From Thiohalomonas denitrificans (GTDB lineage Bacteria; Pseudomonadota; Gammaproteobacteria; Thiohalomonadales; Thiohalomonadaceae), in the NCBI RefSeq assembly GCF_900102855.1, contig NZ_FMWD01000002.1, forward strand, positions 62,001 to 126,000: DNA of 64,000 nucleotides, in the 5' to 3' direction. The position numbers and the translations under genes were made by a program. This document shows, piece after piece, positions 58,121 through 64,000 of the stretch. The notes beneath the pieces were generated by a model. The model was not told the origin of the DNA and ran no database searches. It was given only the letters and a program-made list of their open reading frames with translations. Each line of letters begins with the position of its first letter. Position 1 is the first letter of the stretch.

Positions 58121-58825
58121 TCAGCGATAGCCGACCAGCAGGTGTTCCCAGTCGCATTCGCTGTAGGTGAAGCGGACATCGAGGTTCGAGAGCTTGCGTA
58201 GCGAGCGCTGCAGACGCTCGAGATTTCCTTGCCGCCATCCCCCGGATGGACGGAACCGCCCCCTGTCGAAGTCGACCAGAAAGACCTCACCGCTCTCCGC
58301 CACCAGGATGTTGTTCGCATTGAGATCGGCATGGTAGACGCCTGCGTCGTGGAACTTGCGGATACAGATGCCAACGGCCTTCCAGGTCTCCGGGGGTACC
58401 TCCTCATGGCGCAGAAGCTGGCCTAGCGAGTTTCCCGGAATGCGGGCGGTGACGATGTCCGCCCGGTAACAGAGCCCGGCGTGAATCACCCGGACGGCAA
58501 CAGGACGCGGCGCGGGCAGGGCGCGACGGTGTAACGAGACCAGCAAATGCCATTCGCGCCATGCACGAGTCTGCCCCAGGCCCAGCCAGAAATAACAATC
58601 GTGGGAGATTTTGGCCGGAGCCCCGCCCCGACGATAGTGCCGCAACACATACTCGCCACCGTCGCCGCGTACAAACACCGCTGCGCCGCGGCCCTGGGCA
58701 GTGCCAATCAGGTCATTACGCCGTTGCCACACCTCCGGCTCGAAGAAAGCCCCTTCCACTTGGTCAGGGGTATCGGCATCGTATAGGATGTGTTCTTTTC
58801 CGTTCCTGAGATATTTTGGGTTCAT
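58121..58825 (-). CDS. kdkA: Kdo kinase
   Basis: A 234-residue kinase-fold protein with the catalytic loop HADLNANNIL and the DFDRGRF metal motif, and close layout to Haemophilus KdkA (EVWQRRNDLIG and GRGAAVF). It phosphorylates a single Kdo on lipid A. The ATG at 58825 shares the CATG palindrome with the divergent heptosyltransferase start. A TTG at 58831 is an alternative. Confidence 0.9.
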   Translation of the reverse strand: MNPKYLRNGKEHILYDADTPDQVEGAFFEPEVWQRRNDLIGTAQGRGAAVFVRGDGGEYVLRHYRRGGAPAKISHDCYFWLGLGQTRAWREWHLLVSLHRRALPAPRPVAVRVIHAGLCYRADIVTARIPGNSLGQLLRHEEVPPETWKAVGICIRKFHDAGVYHADLNANNILVAESGEVFLVDFDRGRFRPSGGWRQGNLERLQRSLRKLSNLDVRFTYSECDWEHLLVGYR

Positions 58826-59897
58826 GAACAAGCTGCCGTTAAACTCGCCGCCGGAGCGGCTCTGTTTGCTCCGCCTCTCGGCAGTCGGGGATGTCAGTCA
58901 CGTCCTGCCCGTGATCCGTACGCTGCAGGCCCACTGGCCGAAAACGCAGATCACCTGGATCATCGGCAAGGCCGAACACTCCCTGGTGGGGGACATTGAA
59001 GGGATCGAATTTATCACCTTTGACAAGGCGAAGCGATGGAGCGCCTTCGCCGAGATCAGGCGCAAGCTCTCTGGTCGACACTTCGATGTACTGCTGCACA
59101 TGCAGATGTCCCTGCGCGCGAGCCTGGTCAGCCTGCTGGTGAAAGCCGATGTTCGACTGGGTTTCGACCGCAGACGGGCAAGGGATTTCCAGTGGCTTTT
59201 CACCAACCAGCGGATTCCTTACCGGCCCCGGCAGCACGTCATCGACAGCTTTTTCGGATTAAGTGAAGCGCTCGGCATCAACGAGCGAGTCATGCGCTGG
59301 GATATCTCCATCCCGGAATACGCCCGCACCTGTTCCCGGCAGGCAATCCCCGACGAACAACCCACCCTCGTGATTAGCCCCTGTGCCAGTCAGGCGTATC
59401 GCAACTGGACGGCGGAAGGCTATGCGGCTGTCGCCGACCATGCGGCGGAGCATCACGGCATGCGGATCATCATTACCGGGGGCCTGAGCAGCACGGAAAA
59501 CCGGTACGGGGAGGAAATCACCACCCTAATGCGCCACGAGTCTCTGAACCTGGTGGGCCGGACCGACCTGAAGCAACTGTTCGCCATTCTCCAAAGTGCG
59601 ACTCTGGTGCTGGCCCCCGACAACGGGCCGGCCCATCTGGCTAACGCTGCCGGTACCCCGGTCATCGGCCTCTACGCCACCACCAACCCGGAACGGGCCG
59701 GGCCCTACGGGAGCCCGGATCTGGTCGTCAGCAGGTACGCCGAAGCGGTTCAGGAGCGCTACGGCAAACCACCGGAACAGGTTCGGTGGGGTGCGCGCGT
59801 ACGCACTCCGGGAACCATGGAGCGCATCACCCCGGAAGAGGTCATCGAAACCCTGGATCGGGCAATGACACAATCTGCTGAACAGAATACCGCCTGA
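58824..59897 (+). CDS. LPS heptosyltransferase (WaaC/RfaC-like, GT9)
   Basis: The 357-residue protein has the GT9 start LCLLRLSAVGDVSHVLPVI and the C-terminal donor-binding motif LAPDNGPAHLANAAGTPVIGLY. It adds heptose to Kdo using ADP-heptose. The ADP-heptose biosynthesis genes hldE and hldD are 2-4 kb downstream. The ATG overlaps the divergent kdkA start codon; no strong ribosome site precedes it. Confidence 0.92.
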   Translation: MNKLPLNSPPERLCLLRLSAVGDVSHVLPVIRTLQAHWPKTQITWIIGKAEHSLVGDIEGIEFITFDKAKRWSAFAEIRRKLSGRHFDVLLHMQMSLRASLVSLLVKADVRLGFDRRRARDFQWLFTNQRIPYRPRQHVIDSFFGLSEALGINERVMRWDISIPEYARTCSRQAIPDEQPTLVISPCASQAYRNWTAEGYAAVADHAAEHHGMRIIITGGLSSTENRYGEEITTLMRHESLNLVGRTDLKQLFAILQSATLVLAPDNGPAHLANAAGTPVIGLYATTNPERAGPYGSPDLVVSRYAEAVQERYGKPPEQVRWGARVRTPGTMERITPEEVIETLDRAMTQSAEQNTA

Positions 59898-60200
59898 TTT
59901 TGCCTTCCTGTCCCCTCTACACGTCCTGACACCGGTCGCACTCGATAGAAGTCACTCCTGGTTTTCAACCTCACCGGAAAAGCGAGTCGGAGGCGAACGC
60001 CTGGCCGTTTCGCCGTTGCGCAACAACGTCAAACCAATTGCTATGCTTATAGCGGCATGGATGAGGGGCCGGTGCCTCGCTATCAGGTCCGAAGGAGCAG
60101 GAGAACCGCGCCTGTCTAAACTGACCTGACAGCAGCATCTGTTTTCGGGTGAAATCCGAAACAATTCGGCAAAACACTGGATCGTGGTCGAAGAAACACA
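59898..60200. other. Non-coding gap upstream of UXS
   Basis: About 300 bases. TTGCGC and TATGCT occur near 60016 and 60042 but are badly spaced. No gene or repeat is supported. Confidence 0.45.
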
Positions 60201-61145
60201 ATGCACACCAGAAAACGGACACTGGTCACCGGAGGAGCCGGCTTTCTCGGCTCGCACCTTTGCGAGCGGCTGCTGGCCGAGGGTCATGATGTTATCTGCA
60301 TGGATAACTTCTTCACCGGCAGCAAGGAAAACATCCTGCACCTGCTGCCGCATCCCAACTTCGAACTTTTGCGCCACGATGTGACCTTTCCCCTGTACGT
60401 TGAAATCGATGAGATCTTCAACCTGGCCTGTCCTGCCTCACCGATCCACTATCAGTACGATCCAGTGCAGACCACCAAAACCAGCGTACACGGTGCCATC
60501 AACATGTTGGGACTGGCAAAGAGAACGCATGCCAAAATCATGCAGGCCTCTACCTCAGAGGTCTACGGCGATCCGGAGATGCACCCCCAGCCGGAAGGCT
60601 ACTGGGGCCACGTCAATCCCATCGGCCACCGCTCCTGCTACGACGAGGGAAAGCGGTGCGCCGAAACCCTGTTCTTCGATTATCACCGCCAGCACCACTT
60701 GAAAATAAAGGTCGCTCGAATTTTCAATACCTACGGTCCGCGCATGCACCCCGGTGACGGCAGGGTGGTCTCGAACTTTATCGTACAGGCCCTCAAGAAC
60801 GAACCCATAACCATCTACGGCAGCGGAAATCAGACGCGCTCTTTCTGCTATGTCCATGACATGGTTGATGGATTTGTAAGACTGATGAATTCCAACGACG
60901 AGATCACGGGTCCGGTCAACCTCGGCAATCCCTGCGAATTCACGATTTCCCAACTGGCCGGAATGGTCGTGGAGATGACCGGTTCCCACTCGGAAATAGA
61001 CTACAAACCACTCCCTTTCGATGACCCAAAGCAGCGACAGCCTGTGATCGATCTAGCCCGCGAACAGCTCGCCTGGGAGCCACGGGTAAAACTGGCGCAA
61101 GGGCTGGAACGCACGATCGAATATTTCAGGGAGATGCTCGCTTGA
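60201..61145 (+). CDS. uxs: UDP-glucuronate decarboxylase (UDP-xylose synthase)
   Basis: The 314-residue SDR enzyme has the NAD motif GGAGFLGS (11-18), T/S-x-E with E120 (TSEVYG), and Y147-x3-K151 (RSCYDEGK), the pattern of UXS. It makes UDP-xylose (or the 4-keto intermediate) from UDP-glucuronate. Within an LPS cluster it could feed a xylose or related modification, but no dedicated glycosyltransferase is visible here. Confidence 0.93.
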   Translation: MHTRKRTLVTGGAGFLGSHLCERLLAEGHDVICMDNFFTGSKENILHLLPHPNFELLRHDVTFPLYVEIDEIFNLACPASPIHYQYDPVQTTKTSVHGAINMLGLAKRTHAKIMQASTSEVYGDPEMHPQPEGYWGHVNPIGHRSCYDEGKRCAETLFFDYHRQHHLKIKVARIFNTYGPRMHPGDGRVVSNFIVQALKNEPITIYGSGNQTRSFCYVHDMVDGFVRLMNSNDEITGPVNLGNPCEFTISQLAGMVVEMTGSHSEIDYKPLPFDDPKQRQPVIDLAREQLAWEPRVKLAQGLERTIEYFREMLA

Positions 61146-61726
61146 CCCGAGCCCGAAAAGCACCACCTTATTTATAAACTCCGGCTTCAAATCGGCGGGT
61201 TAGCACCGTCAATTCAACCTCCAGCAGAAAACCCGTTACGCTCTTACCGACACTCTCGGATCAATGGTGCTCGATGTATAGAAACGGACACCAATATCAG
61301 TACGCAAACAGGAACAAGGCTGGAAAAGCCTAGCGTTCCAATCACAAGTCGTTACACCTTTTTGGGGCTCGAGTGAGGTTGTCCTGGTCAGGACTCGCAT
61401 GTAGCATCTGCACGCAAGATGCTGTTCTCAGCCCATTATGCAGACGTATTGAGTTATTATATTAACGAGACTTGAGAGGTCACGAACCCGCACTCGGAGT
61501 GTTCGGCTATGTTCAATGAGCAGTCATACGGGTTGTTCGGGGCTGCCGGCTGTATCACCGGACTGTTCGGAATGGAACAACAATTATCTTTACTGAAGGC
61601 TGCCATGACCGGTCGGAATTCCAGTGCCTGCGGTCAATTCCAGATGTCTCGGGTTTTACCTGGCGCCGGAGGCGACCTGCTGCCTCAAATGCCTCTTTTG
61701 CATAGTTGGTCCAACAGACCTCTGCC
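61146..61726. other. Long leader/intergenic region upstream of hldE
   Basis: About 580 bases, locally AT-richer than the surroundings. A perfect hairpin AGCATCT-GCACGCA-AGATGCT lies at 61403-61423, and GTCCTG-GT-CAGGAC lies near 61381-61394. TATATT at 61458-61463 could be a -10 box without a good -35. A 73-residue frame at 61509 is not supported. It may hold a structured leader for hldE. Confidence 0.5.
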
Positions 61727-63160
61727 ATGAAGCTTGAACTTCCCGATTTCTCCCGCGCACGCGTTCTCATCGTTGGTGACCTGATGCTTGACCGTTATTG
61801 GCACGGGGATACCTCGCGGATTTCGCCCGAAGCTCCGGTCCCGGTGGTTCGAGTCGGCGACGTCGAGGAGCGACCCGGCGGCGCGGGCAACGTCGCCCTC
61901 AATATCGTGGCTTTGGGCGGTTCGGCCACCGTCATCGGCCTGACGGGCAATGACGAGGCAGCCGATTCATTGCAGCTGCACCTGGAAACCCAGGGCGTCA
62001 CCTGCCGGTTCGAGCGGCAGGGGCAATTCCCCACGGTAACCAAGCTACGGGTGATTAGCAGGCATCAGCAGCTGATTCGGCTTGATTTCGAGGATGGTTT
62101 TCCCGGCTACAGCGCGGAAGGCCTGTTCGACCATTACCAGGATCGCCTCGCCGACACCGACGTGATCGTCCTGTCTGACTACGGCAAGGGTACCCTGCGC
62201 TCAGCCCGGGCCCTGATTTCGGCAGGACGCGCCGCCGGGAAACCGGTACTGATCGATCCCAAGGGTACCGATTTCGAGCGTTACCGCGGCGCGACGCTCA
62301 TTACCCCCAACCTTGGCGAATTCGAGGCCGTGGTTGGGATCTGTCGTGACGAACACGAATTGGAGCTGCGCGCCGAGCAGTTGCGGCGGGAACTGGAGAT
62401 CCAGGCACTGTTGGTGACCCGCAGCGAGCGTGGTGTGAGCCTGTTTATCAAGGATGAGCCGCCGCTGCACCTTCCGACCCACGCCCGGGAGGTGTTCGAT
62501 GTCACCGGAGCAGGCGACACCGTGATCTCCACGCTCGCAGGTGCGCTCGCCGCCGGTGCAAGTTTTGAAATGGCAACCAGCCTCGCGAACCTCGCCGCCG
62601 GCGTAGTGGTCGGCAAACTGGGCACGGCTACCGCAACGGTTCCGGAGCTGCGTCAGGCTATGCGGCAGCAGGAGCCGCTCAGCCGTGGAGTAATGGATGA
62701 GGAGGCGCTGGTCGGGATTGTGCGCGATGCCAGGGCCCACGGTGAGCGAATAGTTATGACTAACGGTTGCTTCGACATTCTACACGCCGGTCACGTCGCC
62801 TATCTGCAGCAGGCAGCGGCGCTGGGCGATCGACTGATTGTCGCTGTCAATAACGACACCTCTGTACGAAAACTCAAGGGGGAAGGCCGCCCCATCAACC
62901 CGGTAGAACAGCGAATGGTAGTGCTGAACGCTCTGGAGAGCGTCGACTGGGTCATTCCTTTTTCGGAAGAGACCCCCGAACGTCTGATCTGCAAGCTACT
63001 GCCGGACACGCTGGTGAAGGGCGGCGATTACCGCCCAGAGGAGATCGCCGGCGGCCCCTGCGTACAAAAAGCGGGGGGCAAGATCGTTATTCTCGACTTC
63101 GTCGATGGCTGTTCGACAACCCGCATCGTCGAGAACATCCGGGAGCAAAACCGCGACTAA
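61727..63160 (+). CDS. hldE: Bifunctional D-beta-D-heptose 7-phosphate kinase / 1-phosphate adenylyltransferase
   Basis: The 477-residue protein has an N-terminal PfkB-type kinase domain (about 1-315, with [10 protein letters not shown] and DVTGAGDTV) and a C-terminal cytidylyltransferase-fold domain ([12 protein letters not shown] near residue 347). It makes ADP-D-glycero-heptose for LPS core. The ATG at 61727 starts [18 protein letters not shown]. hldD begins 13 bases after the stop, so they form an operon. Confidence 0.96.
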   Translation: MKLELPDFSRARVLIVGDLMLDRYWHGDTSRISPEAPVPVVRVGDVEERPGGAGNVALNIVALGGSATVIGLTGNDEAADSLQLHLETQGVTCRFERQGQFPTVTKLRVISRHQQLIRLDFEDGFPGYSAEGLFDHYQDRLADTDVIVLSDYGKGTLRSARALISAGRAAGKPVLIDPKGTDFERYRGATLITPNLGEFEAVVGICRDEHELELRAEQLRRELEIQALLVTRSERGVSLFIKDEPPLHLPTHAREVFDVTGAGDTVISTLAGALAAGASFEMATSLANLAAGVVVGKLGTATATVPELRQAMRQQEPLSRGVMDEEALVGIVRDARAHGERIVMTNGCFDILHAGHVAYLQQAAALGDRLIVAVNNDTSVRKLKGEGRPINPVEQRMVVLNALESVDWVIPFSEETPERLICKLLPDTLVKGGDYRPEEIAGGPCVQKAGGKIVILDFVDGCSTTRIVENIREQNRD

Positions 63161-63173
63161 GGGATAGTGAACG

Positions 63174-64000
63174 ATGTTCATCATCACCGGCGGTGCCGGC
63201 TTCATCGGTAGCAATCTGGTCAAGGCCCTGAACGACCGGGGACACACCGATATACTGGTAGTGGACGACCTCAGCTACGGTGCCAAATTCAGAAATCTCG
63301 CCGACTGCGAGATCCGCGACTATATGGACAAGGATGACTTCCTGACGCAGGTGACGACCTCAGGGCTAAATCCGGACATCGAGGCCCTCTTTCATCAGGG
63401 CGCCTGCTCGTCCACCACCGAGTGGGACGGGCGCTTCATGATGCGCAACAATTACGAGTACTCAAAACAACTGCTGCACGCCTGTTTGGAACGGCAGGTG
63501 CCTTTTCTCTACGCCTCTTCCGCATCGGTGTACGGGGCCGGACCCGTTTTCCGCGAGCAGCGCGAGCACGAACAGCCGCTCAACGTCTACGGCTACTCCA
63601 AGTTTCAGTTTGACCAGTACGTCCGTCATCTGCTCCCGGGTGCCGGGAGTCCCATCGTTGGCCTGCGCTACTTCAATGTCTACGGCCCGCGGGAGCAGCA
63701 CAAGGGATCGATGGCGAGTGTCGCCTTCCACCTCAGCAATCAGCTCCGAGTGGGGGAGACGATCCGCCTGTTCGAGGGTTGCGACGGCTACGAAAACGGC
63801 GGCCAGAGACGCGATTTTATCCATGTCGACGATGCGGTGGCCGTCAATCTCTGGTTTCTGGACCATCCGGAAAAGCGCGGCATCTTCAACTGCGGTACCG
63901 GGCGCGCCCAGCCCTTCAACGACGTCGCTCGGGCGGTAATTGCCTACCACGGCCACGGCCGTATCGAATATATCCCTTTTCCCGAACACCTAAAGGGCCG
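63174..64000 (+). CDS. hldD: ADP-L-glycero-D-manno-heptose 6-epimerase, C-terminus outside the window
   Basis: Starts [19 protein letters not shown] with the NADP-binding motif, then [20 protein letters not shown] and the catalytic Y-x3-K in [10 protein letters not shown]. The epimerase converts the D,D- to the L,D-heptose donor. It is cut by the window edge after about 275 residues, near the end of the roughly 310-residue family length. It is in an operon with hldE. Confidence 0.95.
   Translation, partial: MFIITGGAGFIGSNLVKALNDRGHTDILVVDDLSYGAKFRNLADCEIRDYMDKDDFLTQVTTSGLNPDIEALFHQGACSSTTEWDGRFMMRNNYEYSKQLLHACLERQVPFLYASSASVYGAGPVFREQREHEQPLNVYGYSKFQFDQYVRHLLPGAGSPIVGLRYFNVYGPREQHKGSMASVAFHLSNQLRVGETIRLFEGCDGYENGGQRRDFIHVDDAVAVNLWFLDHPEKRGIFNCGTGRAQPFNDVARAVIAYHGHGRIEYIPFPEHLKG

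Noticed and set aside
61458-61463. TATATT as a firm hldE promoter
   Set aside because: No acceptable -35 box at 16-18 bases; kept only as a remark.
61509-61730. Possible 73-residue gene upstream of hldE
   Set aside because: No ribosome binding site, no family resemblance, and it runs into the hldE start; more likely leader sequence.

Overview
The window is a stretch of chromosome from a GC-rich gammaproteobacterium. The gene set fits a Chromatiales/Ectothiorhodospiraceae-like lineage: miaB-phoH order, Kdo kinase, HldE/HldD, an encapsulin-ferritin pair, several hemerythrins, a TauE/SafE exporter, and many short palindromic intergenic repeats. Genus cannot be fixed from the sequence alone. No rRNA, tRNA, CRISPR array, prophage or complete insertion sequence was recognised. 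The mobile content is small palindromic elements without transposase.

Layout. 0-2 kb: phoH-like gene (cut by the window edge) and miaB. 2-7.4 kb: a large membrane protein joining an LspA-like N-terminus to a class III cyclase-like domain, a Sel1-repeat protein, a six-cysteine unknown protein, and polyphosphate:AMP phosphotransferase. 7.5-17 kb: an envelope-stress and efflux block with a TlpA-like thioredoxin, a CpxA/CpxR-like two-component pair, an RND pump with its fusion protein and outer-membrane factor, and a divergent Spy/CpxP-like chaperone. 17-25.8 kb: cation/proton antiporter, SirB2, YihY, a YbbA/YbbP ABC pair divergent from TesA, MarC and SirB1. 25.9-28.9 kb: an HMA-like small protein, the encapsulin/encapsulated-ferritin operon and a triple-BON protein. 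29-37 kb: HrpA, polyphosphate kinase and exopolyphosphatase. 37-48 kb: bacteriohemerythrin, peroxiredoxin, cold-shock protein, small proteins, Slt70, AI-2E-family permease, a stand-alone CZB protein, TauE/SafE exporter, RRM protein and a SatP-like transporter. 48-55.7 kb: GNAT-nitrilase fusion, ThiC with a TPP riboswitch, a Pcm-family methyltransferase, TolC, isochorismatase-like hydrolase and an HHE protein. 55.8-64 kb: LPS inner-core genes (LpxL-like, WaaA, KdkA, heptosyltransferase, UXS, HldE, HldD), the last cut by the window edge.

Themes. Polyphosphate is made by Ppk1, degraded by Ppx and used to phosphorylate AMP by PAP. Envelope maintenance is served by the RND/Cpx-like block, Slt70, TolC and the LPS genes. 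Iron and oxygen handling is suggested by the encapsulin pair, two hemerythrins and the peroxiredoxin.

The most unusual material is non-coding. A nested-hairpin element has split a small PLDc_N-type membrane protein gene at 39.5-39.9 kb. It is flanked by a 4-bp direct repeat, and its removal restores the reading frame exactly. Two more copies of its core lie in a composite palindrome at 28.9-29.2 kb, where the core is conserved but the pairing arms have different sequences. A separate 167-bp MITE-like palindrome sits just upstream of the efflux operon, and inverted arrays of short iterated words close several gene ends.
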